Assembly (NCBI GenBank): GCA_028280635.1
Contig: JANQLM010000126.1
Location: 1-64,000, forward strand
Length of the DNA: 64,000 nt
Reading direction: 5' to 3'
From: Halieaceae bacterium
GTDB taxonomy: Bacteria > Pseudomonadota > Gammaproteobacteria > Pseudomonadales > Halieaceae
A model generated the notes under the pieces. That model saw only the letters and a list, made by a program, of their open reading frames with translations, made no database searches and was not told where the DNA came from. Position 1 is the first letter of the stretch. Each line of letters starts with the position of its first letter. The translations under genes and the position numbers were made by a program. Of this stretch, positions 52,939 to 61,074 are shown piece by piece.

Positions 52939-53544
52939 GTGACGGATATGCGCCCCTTTTCCCAGGCCTGTGAAAACAACAAGCGGCCCATCCTCGCGGT
53001 ATTGCGCCACCACCTCGAGGGTGTGGATATGCTGCTGGAGCTGGGCAGTGGCACCGGGCAGCACGCCCGCTTCTTCGCTGAACAGCTGCCGGGGCTGCGC
53101 TGGCAGCCCAGCGATCTGGCCGACAACCTGCCCGGCATTGAGGCCTGGCGAGAAGACTACGCCGGTGACAACCTGCCTGCCCCCCACCCTCTGGATGTCA
53201 CCTGGCAGGATTGGGGCATCGGCATTCCCGCCGCTGTGTTCACCGCCAACAGCCTGCACATCATGCCCTGGAGCTCGGTGGAGGCCCTGTTTGCCTACCT
53301 TGGCGAGCACGCCCCCGCAGGTAATCGCCTGCTGGTCTACGGGCCTTTCAACTACGGTGGCCAGTACACCAGCGAAAGCAACGCCCGCTTTGACGAGTGG
53401 CTGGCAGTCCAGCACCCGGGCGGTGGCATTCGCGACTTTGAGGCCGTGGATGCGCGGGCAGAGGCAGCCGGTTATCAGCTTCTGGATGACACCGCCATGC
53501 CGGCCAACAATCGCCTGCTGGCCTGGCGGAAATCAGCCGCCTGA
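52939..53544 (+). CDS. DUF938 SAM-dependent methyltransferase-like protein
   Basis: A 201-residue cytoplasmic protein. RPFSQACENNKRPIL at the start and LLELGSGTGQHARFFAEQLP (SAM-binding motif I) define the DUF938 family, found widely in proteobacteria and animals without an assigned substrate. The GTG at 52939 is used; an ATG three codons on is nearly as good. It follows the monooxygenase after 7 bases. Its last 12 bases overlap the end of the convergent gene. Confidence 0.88.
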   Translation: MTDMRPFSQACENNKRPILAVLRHHLEGVDMLLELGSGTGQHARFFAEQLPGLRWQPSDLADNLPGIEAWREDYAGDNLPAPHPLDVTWQDWGIGIPAAVFTANSLHIMPWSSVEALFAYLGEHAPAGNRLLVYGPFNYGGQYTSESNARFDEWLAVQHPGGGIRDFEAVDARAEAAGYQLLDDTAMPANNRLLAWRKSAA

Positions 53545-54726
53545 TTCGTCCTGTCCGGCGCCTGGCTGGCCCTCCTGGTCCTGCTTGAACGGCAGGTAAT
53601 TGGAGGCTTCGCGGATATAGGCCTCGATGTGATCCTCTTCCCGGCGCGTGAAATCGTCGATGGCCTGGGCAAAAGCCGGGTCGGCCATCCAATGGGCCGA
53701 GACAGTGGGGATGGGGGTAAAGCCGCGCTGGATTTTGTGCTCACCCTGGGCCCCGGGATCGAAGCGCTGCAGGCCCTCGCGAATACAGTACTCAATGCCT
53801 TGGTAGTAGCAGGCCTCGAAGTGCAGGCAGTCGAGTTCGCGTACGCATCCCCAGTAGCGCCCGTACAGCGTATCGCCTGAACGCAGGCACAGGGAACCGG
53901 CCACCGCCTCGCCATTGAGGCTGGCGCGCACCATTACACAGTGCTCGGGCAATGCCTCTCCGAGCTGGGTGAAGAAGTCCCGGTTCAGGTAACCGCCGTG
54001 GCCGCTGCGCTTGGCGTAGGTCATCTGGTAGAAGCGGTAGAATTCCTCCCAATCGCGTTCGCTGATGTCGCGACCCGCGAGGGTATCCAGTTCGATGCCC
54101 TGCTCCACCACGCGCCGCCGTTCGCGCTTGAGCGACTTGCGCTTGCGACTGTTGAAGGTGGCCAGGAAGTCGTCGAAGCTGCCGTAGCCCTGGTTGAACC
54201 AGTGGAACTGGCTGCCGCGGCGCAGGCTCATCCCCTGGCCCTCCAGGGTGGCCGCTTCTTCGTCGCTGGGGAACAGCACGTGCCAGGAGGACAGCTCCTG
54301 CTGGTCGGCGAACTGCTGCGCGGCCGCCTGCAGCGCCGCGCGGCACTGGGCGGGGTTCTCCTCGTGCGCCACGCACAGCCGCGGCCCGGTGGCAGGGGTG
54401 AAGGGAATGGCCGTGAGCAACTTTGGGTAGTACTGGCGACCATGGCGCCGGTAGGCGTCCGCCCAGCTCCAGTCGAAAACGTATTCACCGTAGGAGTGGG
54501 ACTTCAGGTACATCGGCATCAGCGCAATCAGGGTGCCGTCGCGATAGAGAGTAACGTGGTAGGGCTGCCAACCGCTGTCGGCATCGGTGCAGCCGCTGCT
54601 CTCCAGGGCCAGCAGGAACTCGTGGCGCAGGAAGGGGTAGTCGGTGCCGGCGACCCGGTTCCAGCTGTCCCGGTCAATCTGCGTCAGCGAGGGCAGGAAG
54701 CGGGCTTCGAGTTCCAGACCGTTCAC
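53533..54726 (-). CDS. FemAB/GNAT-like protein (COG3146 family)
   Basis: A 397-residue protein of the GNAT-like 'peptidogalycan biosynthesis' family (DUF482). Family features are SWNRVAGTDYPFLRHEFLLALE near the N-terminus and YVFDWSWADAYRRHG, followed by KRKSLKRERR and a C-terminal GNAT lobe (VMVRASLNGEAVAGSLCLRSGDTLYGRYWG ... KIQRGFTPIPTVSAHWM). The biochemical role is not known to me; an aminoacyl or acyl transferase is inferred. The GTG at 54726 overlaps the ubiA stop (GTGA); a longer frame to 54900 overlaps ubiA coding sequence and is rejected. Confidence 0.88.
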   Translation of the reverse strand: MNGLELEARFLPSLTQIDRDSWNRVAGTDYPFLRHEFLLALESSGCTDADSGWQPYHVTLYRDGTLIALMPMYLKSHSYGEYVFDWSWADAYRRHGRQYYPKLLTAIPFTPATGPRLCVAHEENPAQCRAALQAAAQQFADQQELSSWHVLFPSDEEAATLEGQGMSLRRGSQFHWFNQGYGSFDDFLATFNSRKRKSLKRERRRVVEQGIELDTLAGRDISERDWEEFYRFYQMTYAKRSGHGGYLNRDFFTQLGEALPEHCVMVRASLNGEAVAGSLCLRSGDTLYGRYWGCVRELDCLHFEACYYQGIEYCIREGLQRFDPGAQGEHKIQRGFTPIPTVSAHWMADPAFAQAIDDFTRREEDHIEAYIREASNYLPFKQDQEGQPGAGQDESGG

Positions 54727-55601
54727 TGGGCCGTGCCGCGGCTCCAGGCGTCCAGCACGACGCCGGCGAATACCGCTGCTCCCACCCAGTTGTTGTTGAG
54801 AAAGGCGCGGAAGCAGTCGGCGGGCAGGCGCTCGCGAATCAGCCGCTGCTGATACACAAACAGGCCGCTGGCGGCCAGCAGCGAGACAAAGTAGATCCAA
54901 CCCAGCTCAAAACGCTGCCCCACCAGTAGCAGGGCGATCATCGCCAGGGCCTGTAAGGCGGCGATGACGTGGCGGTCGAGCTCACCAAACAGAATGGCCG
55001 TCGACTTGATGCCGACCTTGAGGTCATCTTCACGATCTACCATGGCGTACTCCGTATCGTAAGCCACCGTCCAGAACAGGTTGGCGACGAACACCAGCCA
55101 CAGGGCCGGCGGTAATGCACTTGATACGGCGGCGAAGGCCATCGGGATGCCCCAGGAAAACGCTGCCCCCAAGACCAGCTGCGGCAAGTGTGTATGGCGT
55201 TTCATGAAAGGGTAGCAGGCGGCCAGCGCGACCCCGGCAAAGGACAGCAGGATGGTGAGCGTATTGGTAAACAGAACCAGGACGAAGGCGGCCAGCGCCA
55301 GGCAGGCGGCCAGCACCAGGGCCTCGTTGGGCGCCACGGCGCCGGTGACCAGAGGCCGCTGGCGGGTGCGCTCTACTGCGCCGTCGAAGTTGCGGTCCGC
55401 CAGGTCGTTCACGGCGCAGCCAGCGCTGCGCATCAGCAACGTGCCAAGGGAAAAGATCAGCAGTAGCTTGAGCGGCGGCACGCCCTCGGCGGCAAGCCAC
55501 AGGGCCCAGAGGGTCGGCCACAGCAGCAACAGGGTGCCGATGGGGCGGTCGAAGCGGACCAGCTGCAGGTAGGCCGTAAAGCGGGACGTGGCGGTGGACA
55601 T
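54723..55601 (-). CDS. ubiA: 4-hydroxybenzoate octaprenyltransferase
   Basis: Inner-membrane prenyltransferase that joins the polyprenyl chain to 4-hydroxybenzoate, the second step of ubiquinone synthesis. It has 292 residues and about eight or nine membrane helices. Both Asp-rich motifs are present: NDLADRNFDGAVERTRQRPL and YDTEYAMVDREDDLKVGIKS. It lies 44 bases after ubiC, the enzyme that makes its substrate, and is translationally coupled to the downstream FemAB-like gene. Confidence 0.97.
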   Translation of the reverse strand: MSTATSRFTAYLQLVRFDRPIGTLLLLWPTLWALWLAAEGVPPLKLLLIFSLGTLLMRSAGCAVNDLADRNFDGAVERTRQRPLVTGAVAPNEALVLAACLALAAFVLVLFTNTLTILLSFAGVALAACYPFMKRHTHLPQLVLGAAFSWGIPMAFAAVSSALPPALWLVFVANLFWTVAYDTEYAMVDREDDLKVGIKSTAILFGELDRHVIAALQALAMIALLLVGQRFELGWIYFVSLLAASGLFVYQQRLIRERLPADCFRAFLNNNWVGAAVFAGVVLDAWSRGTAQ

Positions 55602-55645
55602 GAAACTTTGGAGTGACGAAAGCCGCCTATTATGACGGGTCTGCC

Positions 55646-56230
55646 TCAGGCTTGAAACCGCTCCAGAAACACCTCGCTGACCAGCACGCTGTTGCCGCGC
55701 AGCACAAAGCGGGAGCGCCGTGCCCAGGCTGGACTGTCCTGCCGATAGTCGCGGTGGATGTAATGGCTGCCCGCCGGTAGCTGGGTGATTTCGAAGGCCT
55801 CGCGCCTCAGTTGCGGGTGGCGAAACAGCAGGGCACCCAGGGAGTCGTTCTGCAGTTGTCGCAGGCGCCTGAGCTCGCCGCTTAGGGTGGCGCTGGGGAT
55901 GATGCTGCGAGCGTAGACCCAGGGTTCCTCAAAGCAGCGCAGGACCACCTCGCGCACCAGCGCCCACTGACCCGGTGGCAGCGCCAGCAGGCGTGATTCC
56001 GAAAGCTGGGGGCGGCACCAGGCCTGGCTCAGGCGCTGGACCCGGAACGCACCCCCGGTCTTGCGCAGCAAGCGCTCGGTGAGGGAGGTCTCGTCCAGCA
56101 GCCAGGGGCGCACACTCCCTGGCAGCCCGCGCAGTTGCATCTGCTCGGGACTGTACCAGTTGGGGTAGGTGGTACTGACGGGCGGGTTTGGCACGGCGGC
56201 AGTGTGCCACAGCCGGCGTGACTTGCACAT
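55646..56230 (-). CDS. ubiC: Chorismate pyruvate-lyase
   Basis: Cleaves chorismate to 4-hydroxybenzoate and pyruvate, the first committed step of ubiquinone synthesis. It has 194 residues. The family pattern is visible: WLLDETSLTERLLRKTGGAFRV, VREVVLRCFEEPWVYARSIIP and a C-terminal RRSRFVLRGNSVLVSEVFLERF. It precedes ubiA and is divergent from the rubredoxin fusion gene. Confidence 0.93.
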   Translation of the reverse strand: MCKSRRLWHTAAVPNPPVSTTYPNWYSPEQMQLRGLPGSVRPWLLDETSLTERLLRKTGGAFRVQRLSQAWCRPQLSESRLLALPPGQWALVREVVLRCFEEPWVYARSIIPSATLSGELRRLRQLQNDSLGALLFRHPQLRREAFEITQLPAGSHYIHRDYRQDSPAWARRSRFVLRGNSVLVSEVFLERFQA

Positions 56231-56250
56231 TTTTCAGCCGCGATTATAGT
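56223..56250 (+). promoter_or_regulatory. Promoter of the rubredoxin-reductase gene
   Basis: TTGCAC (56223-56228), 16 bases, TATAGT (56245-56250). The -35 box overlaps the first codons of ubiC on the other strand, so the two promoters may compete. Confidence 0.45.
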
Positions 56251-56294
56251 GTCCCATCCCCGAAACACCGCACAAATCACGGAGACCCCAGCCT

Positions 56295-57665
56295 ATGAGC
56301 AAATGGGAATGCATAGTTTGCGGCCTGGTCTATGACGAGGCCAAGGGTTGGCCGGACGACGGCATTGCACCTGGCACCAAATGGGAGGATGTTCCCGAAG
56401 ACTGGTTGTGCCCGGATTGCGGTGTTGGCAAGGAAGACTTCGAGCTGATCGAGGAGTCGCCGGTAGAACAGGTGCCCCATCACCAGGAGGCGGAGGCGGA
56501 TACCGAGCACGCCCCGGTGGTGATTATCGGCACGGGCCTGGCCGGTTATGGTCTGGCCAAGGAGTTTCGCAAGCATGACGATTCCACACCGTTGATCCTG
56601 ATCACCGCCGATGACGGCCGCGCCTACTCCAAGCCCATGCTCTCCACCGGCTATACCAAGGATACCAGTGCCGACGACCTGGCTACGGCCGATGCCGGCA
56701 GCATGGGACAGACCCTGAATGCCGCGGTGTGGACCCGCACCCGCGTGTCCAGCATCGACACCGAGAAGCAACTGGTCCACGTGGCGGACTCGGAAACCGC
56801 CCTGCACTATTCAAAGCTGGTGCTGGCGATAGGCGCTGAAGTCATCAAGCCGCCGCTGGCGGGTGACGCCCTGGAGTACGTGTATTCCGTCAACGACCTG
56901 CTGGACTATGACGACTTCCGCCAGGCCGTTGCCAAGAATGAGGTCAAGAAGGTCTGCATTATCGGCGGCGGCCTGATCGGCTGTGAATTTACCAATGATC
57001 TGCTGAACGGCGGCTACGAGGTGGAAACCGTCGACCCCCTGGACTATTGCCTGCCCACCCTGCTGCCGGAGCCTGCCGGCAAGGCGGTGCAGCGCGGCCT
57101 GGAAGAGAAAGGCGCCCGCTTCCACTTCGGCCCGCTGGCCACCGAAGTCAACAAGTCCGGCGACGGGGTTGCAGTGAGCCTCAATAATGGTGAGTCCATC
57201 GAAGCCGACATCGTGCTGTGCGCGGTCGGCGTGCGTCCCAGCACCGGCCTTGCGGAATCCTCGGGCCTGGCAGTGGGTCGCGGTATCAAGACCAACCGCT
57301 TGCTGGAAACCAGCGCCCCCAATGTCTATGCCTTTGGCGACTGCGCCGAGGTGGAAGGCCACGTGCTGGTCTACGTGGCGCCGCTGATGGCGGCGGCCCG
57401 GGCCCTGGGCAAGACCCTGGCCGGTGACAGCAGCGAAGTGGCCTACCCGGCCATGCCGGTGACCATCAAGACCCCCGCCTGCCCGGTGGTGGTGAGCCCG
57501 GTGGCTGCGGATACCGAAGGCGAATGGCAGTTCACCGAAGACGGCAACAGCGTCAAGGCGGAGTTCCGCAACAGCGCCGGTGAGTTGCTGGGCTTCGCGC
57601 TGACTGGCGACGCCACCAGGGAAAAGCTGGCTCTTCAGAAAGAGCTGCCGCCCATCCTCGGATAG
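56295..57665 (+). CDS. Rubredoxin-rubredoxin reductase fusion
   Basis: One 456-residue protein with two parts. Residues 1-50 are a complete rubredoxin: Cys6-x2-Cys9-Gly and Cys39-x2-Cys42-Gly hold one iron, with the aromatic [14 protein letters not shown] loop. A Glu/His-rich linker (about 52-72) leads to an FAD/NADH oxidoreductase of the rubredoxin reductase (AlkT/RubB) family: [28 protein letters not shown] and [10 protein letters not shown]. It would pass electrons from NADH through FAD to its own rubredoxin, for an alkane hydroxylase or for oxygen and peroxide reduction. In P. aeruginosa the rubredoxins and the reductase are separate genes in the same ubiC-recG neighbourhood. Confidence 0.93.
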   Translation: MSKWECIVCGLVYDEAKGWPDDGIAPGTKWEDVPEDWLCPDCGVGKEDFELIEESPVEQVPHHQEAEADTEHAPVVIIGTGLAGYGLAKEFRKHDDSTPLILITADDGRAYSKPMLSTGYTKDTSADDLATADAGSMGQTLNAAVWTRTRVSSIDTEKQLVHVADSETALHYSKLVLAIGAEVIKPPLAGDALEYVYSVNDLLDYDDFRQAVAKNEVKKVCIIGGGLIGCEFTNDLLNGGYEVETVDPLDYCLPTLLPEPAGKAVQRGLEEKGARFHFGPLATEVNKSGDGVAVSLNNGESIEADIVLCAVGVRPSTGLAESSGLAVGRGIKTNRLLETSAPNVYAFGDCAEVEGHVLVYVAPLMAAARALGKTLAGDSSEVAYPAMPVTIKTPACPVVVSPVAADTEGEWQFTEDGNSVKAEFRNSAGELLGFALTGDATREKLALQKELPPILG

Positions 57666-57668
57666 TCT

Positions 57669-59726
57669 TTAAACGCTGGCGAAGCGCTCCGCGTTACCGA
57701 GCCAGCGCCGAATCAGCGGCTCCACCTGCGCGGGCCGCTGGTCGGCGATTTCCCGCGCCAGCTCGCGCACCCGGTCCAACAGGTCGCCGTGCACCTGGAT
57801 GTCGGCCACCCGGAAATCCATCAGACCGGTCTGGCGGGTGCCCAGGACTTCACCGGGTCCGCGCAGCTCCAGGTCGCGCTCGGCGATGTAGAAGCCGTCA
57901 TTGCTTTCCCGCAGTGATGTCAGGCGCGCCTGGCCCTGCCGGCTCAGCGGCGCCTTGAACAGCAGCACGCAGTGGCTGGCATCGCTGCCGCGCCCCACCC
58001 GCCCCCGCAGCTGGTGCAGTTGCGCCAGGCCCAGCCGCTCCGGGTTCTCGATAATCATCAGGCTGGCATTGGCGACATCCACCCCTACTTCTATCACGGT
58101 GGTGGCGACCAGCAGGTCGATATCCCCGGCCTTGAAGGCCTGCATGACCGCTTCTTTCTCGGAAGGCTTCAGGCGGCCGTGAACCAGCCCTATGCGCAGG
58201 TCCGGCAGCCGAGTCTGGAGGTCCTGGCAGGTGGCTTCCGCCGCCTGTGCTTCGAGGGCGTCTGACTCCTCGATCAGGGTGCAGACCCAGTAGGCCTGGC
58301 GCCCCCCCTCACAGGCGGCGCGCACCCGATCGATGACCTGGTCGCGGCGGCCGTCGCCTATCAGCACCGTCTGTACCGGCTGACGGCCCGGCGGCAGTTC
58401 GTCGATTACCGAACAATCCAGGTCCGCGTAGGCCACCATCGACAGGGTGCGGGGAATCGGTGTGGCGGTCATGACCAACTGGTGTGGCTGCTGCCCCTTC
58501 TCGGTCAGGCGCAGCCGCTGATGCACTCCGAAGCGGTGTTGCTCGTCCACCACTACCAGGCCCAGCCTGGAAAACGCTACGTCGTCCTGGAACAGCGCGT
58601 GGGTACCGATCACCAGTTGGGCGTCACCGCTGGCAATCGCTTCCACCGCAGACTTGCGCGCCTTGCCTTTGATACGCCCGGTGAGCAGGCAGGGACTGAT
58701 ACCAGCCGCCTCGAACCACCCGGCGAAACTGGCGCGGTGTTGTTCGGCGAGGATCTCCGTGGGCGCCATGATCGCCACCTGGTAGCCACAGGCCATGGCG
58801 CGGCGCGCGGCACAGGCGGCCACCACCGTTTTGCCGGAGCCGACATCACCCTGCACCAGGCGCAGCATGGGGACAGATTTGCCGAGATCTTCGAGAATCT
58901 CGTCCACCACCCGCTGCTGCGCAGACGTCAGCGTAAAGGGCAGTGCGTCTATGAACTCATTAAGGGCAAGCTGGCCGTCGGCCAGTACCGGTGCGCCCCT
59001 GGCCTGCTGCTGGCGCCGCAGCTTTTCCAGCGAGAGGTTGTGCGCCACCAGTTCTTCCAGGGCGAGCCGGAGCTGGGCCGGGTGGCGGCCATCGCGAATC
59101 AGCTCCTGGGGCGCATTCGGTGGCGGCGCGTGCAGATAGGTCAGCGCGTCGACCAGGCTGAGCCCGTATCCCTGCGCGCCAGGTAGCAGGTCCGCCGGTG
59201 CCGAGCGCGCCACCAGCGCCACCGCCTGGGCACAGAGCTTGCGCCAGCTGGTCTGCGACACGCCGGCGGTGCCGGGATAAATAGGGGTGAGTGCTTCTTC
59301 CACCGGGGTCGGCTGGCTGTCGTCCACCAACCGGTATTCCGGGTGGTACATCTCCAGGCCGCTCGCGCCGCGGCGCACTTCACCGAAACAGCGCAGCCGC
59401 TGGCCCGGCTGCAGGTTGTTTTTCTGGGCTGCGGAAAAATGGAAAAAGCGCAGGCTCAGGGTGCCGGTGTTGTCCTGAATCCGACACAGCAGGCTGCGGC
59501 GGCGGCCGAAGGCGATGTCGGCTACCCGTACTTCCCCTTCCACCACCAAATCAGCGCCCGGCTGCACCGCGCCCAGCGGGGTGATGCGGGTACGGTCCTG
59601 GTAGCGCAGTGGCAGGTGAAACAGCAGGTCTTCGACGCGCTCGATGCCAGCTTCTGCGAGCTTTTCCGCCATCCTCGGGCCGACGCCGCGCAGGCTGGTC
59701 ACGGCCTGTTTGGCAATATCAGGCAT
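57669..59726 (-). CDS. recG: ATP-dependent DNA helicase RecG
   Basis: Branch-migrating helicase that reverses stalled forks, 685 residues. The N-terminal wedge domain (OB fold) covers about 1-180, starting SLRGVGPRMAEKLAEAGI. Helicase motifs are GDVGSGKTVVA, APTEILAEQH, VDEQHRFGVHQR and later EVGVDVANASLMIIENPERLGLAQLHQLRGRVGRG. It converges on the rubredoxin fusion with a 3-base gap and stands 68 bases from the divergent SDR gene. Confidence 0.98.
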   Translation of the reverse strand: MPDIAKQAVTSLRGVGPRMAEKLAEAGIERVEDLLFHLPLRYQDRTRITPLGAVQPGADLVVEGEVRVADIAFGRRRSLLCRIQDNTGTLSLRFFHFSAAQKNNLQPGQRLRCFGEVRRGASGLEMYHPEYRLVDDSQPTPVEEALTPIYPGTAGVSQTSWRKLCAQAVALVARSAPADLLPGAQGYGLSLVDALTYLHAPPPNAPQELIRDGRHPAQLRLALEELVAHNLSLEKLRRQQQARGAPVLADGQLALNEFIDALPFTLTSAQQRVVDEILEDLGKSVPMLRLVQGDVGSGKTVVAACAARRAMACGYQVAIMAPTEILAEQHRASFAGWFEAAGISPCLLTGRIKGKARKSAVEAIASGDAQLVIGTHALFQDDVAFSRLGLVVVDEQHRFGVHQRLRLTEKGQQPHQLVMTATPIPRTLSMVAYADLDCSVIDELPPGRQPVQTVLIGDGRRDQVIDRVRAACEGGRQAYWVCTLIEESDALEAQAAEATCQDLQTRLPDLRIGLVHGRLKPSEKEAVMQAFKAGDIDLLVATTVIEVGVDVANASLMIIENPERLGLAQLHQLRGRVGRGSDASHCVLLFKAPLSRQGQARLTSLRESNDGFYIAERDLELRGPGEVLGTRQTGLMDFRVADIQVHGDLLDRVRELAREIADQRPAQVEPLIRRWLGNAERFASV

Positions 59727-59794
59727 GGGGGTTCACGGGTTGCTGTAGAGCGCCTGCCGCGCCAGCCGGCAAGAAATAGGACATAGGCTGCCTT

Positions 59795-60694
59795 GTGAAT
59801 GAGCGTTACCCCGAAGGGCGGCGTATAGTTGTACCAGTGAGCCCAAGTGAAAAAAACCCCGTTCGCGTCAACCTGCTCGCCTGTGGTGATATCGGCACTG
59901 CGGTGGCGCTCAAACTCGCTGCGCGTGGCGACCAGCCCCTCGCCCTGCGTCGCAACGTGGCGGCACTTCCACCGGGGCTGGCTTCCCTGGCAGTGGACTA
60001 CACTGATCCCGCCTCACTCGCGCAACTGGCAGACCACGCGGCTGATATAACCCTGTTGACGCCCACTCCGCCGGCGCGCGATGTAGACGGCTATCGCGAG
60101 GGCTACCTGCGCCCGGTCGAGAACCTGCTGGCGCAGTGGGATGGGCTGCCGCCCCAGCAGTTGATTTACGTGTCCAGCACTCGAGTGTATGGCGATGCCG
60201 GGGGCGCATGGGTGGATGAAAACTCGGCGCTGGCTCCGGCCGACGGCCAGGCGGAAATGCTTGTAGCGGCGGAGCAGCGTTTACTGGAAAGCCATCACCG
60301 GGTCAGCGTTGTGCGCTTTTCCGGTATCTATGGCCGCAGCCCCAGCCGCCTGCTACAGCGCATCGCCCGCGGCGACATTGTCCGCGCCGAGCCTCCCCAC
60401 TACAGCAACCGCATTCACCGGGATGACTGCGTTGACTTCCTGCTACACCTGATGGCGCTGGATACGCCGGAGCGGATCTACCTGGCCAGCGACGATCTGC
60501 CTGCGCTTAGCCACGACGTGGAATCCTGGTTGGCGCAGCAACTGGGGGTGACAGACCCGCGGGAAACGGTGGCACCGCCTGGGGCCAACCGCCGCTGCCG
60601 AAACGGTCTTCTGGGAGCTTCGGGTTACCGGCTGCGCTACCCGGACTACCGGGCGGGCTACGGCTCGATGCTGGAGGCGCTCAAAGCGCCATAA
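59795..60694 (+). CDS. NAD(P)-binding SDR/epimerase-like protein
   Basis: Up to 299 residues, extended SDR of the YeeZ/NAD-dependent epimerase type. The dinucleotide motif is altered, ACGDIGTAVALKLAARG rather than GxxGxxG, and YVSSTRVYGD replaces the catalytic YxxxK, with no lysine four residues after the Tyr. It may therefore bind a cofactor without classical SDR chemistry. FSGIYGRSPSRLLQRI and NRIHRDDCVDFLLHLM are characteristic of the group. The GTG at 59795 is the longest start; a GTG at 59837 (MSPSEKNPVRVNLLACG) fits relatives as well. It overlaps ridA by 14 bases tail to tail. Confidence 0.8.
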   Translation: MNERYPEGRRIVVPVSPSEKNPVRVNLLACGDIGTAVALKLAARGDQPLALRRNVAALPPGLASLAVDYTDPASLAQLADHAADITLLTPTPPARDVDGYREGYLRPVENLLAQWDGLPPQQLIYVSSTRVYGDAGGAWVDENSALAPADGQAEMLVAAEQRLLESHHRVSVVRFSGIYGRSPSRLLQRIARGDIVRAEPPHYSNRIHRDDCVDFLLHLMALDTPERIYLASDDLPALSHDVESWLAQQLGVTDPRETVAPPGANRRCRNGLLGASGYRLRYPDYRAGYGSMLEALKAP

Positions 60695-61064
60695 CGACTT
60701 CGACTTCGATGCCCGCGCCCTTGGGCAGGGCGGCAACCTGCACACAGGCCCGGGCCGGGTAGGGTTCCTGGAAGTACTCAGCCATTACCGCGTTGACGGC
60801 GGCAAAATCTTCAAGGTCGGTCAGGCTGATGTTGACCTTCACGGCGTCGTTGAGCGTACCCCCCGCCGCCTCGGCCACGGCTACCAGGTTGCGGAACACC
60901 TGGTGGGCCTGGGCGCTGATATCGCCTTCCACCATTGTCATGGTCTCGGGCTGCAGGGGGATCTGGCCGGACAGCCAGACGGTGTTGCCGACTTTCACTG
61001 CCTGTGAATAGGGTCCGATAGCTTCAGGCGCGTCAGCGCTGGATATAACGGCGCGGTTGGTCAT
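60681..61064 (-). CDS. ridA: Enamine/imine deaminase RidA
   Basis: Hydrolyses reactive 2-aminoacrylate and related enamines, cytoplasmic trimer. It has 127 residues with the YjgF/Rid motifs AIGPYSQAVKVGNTVWLSGQIPL and the C-terminal YPARACVQVAALPKGAGIEVEVVM, which contains the catalytic arginine (in ARACV). It lies 10 bases after spoT and is probably in its operon, the same order as in pseudomonads. Confidence 0.96.
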   Translation of the reverse strand: MTNRAVISSADAPEAIGPYSQAVKVGNTVWLSGQIPLQPETMTMVEGDISAQAHQVFRNLVAVAEAAGGTLNDAVKVNISLTDLEDFAAVNAVMAEYFQEPYPARACVQVAALPKGAGIEVEVVMAL

Positions 61065-61074
61065 GGCAAATCCT

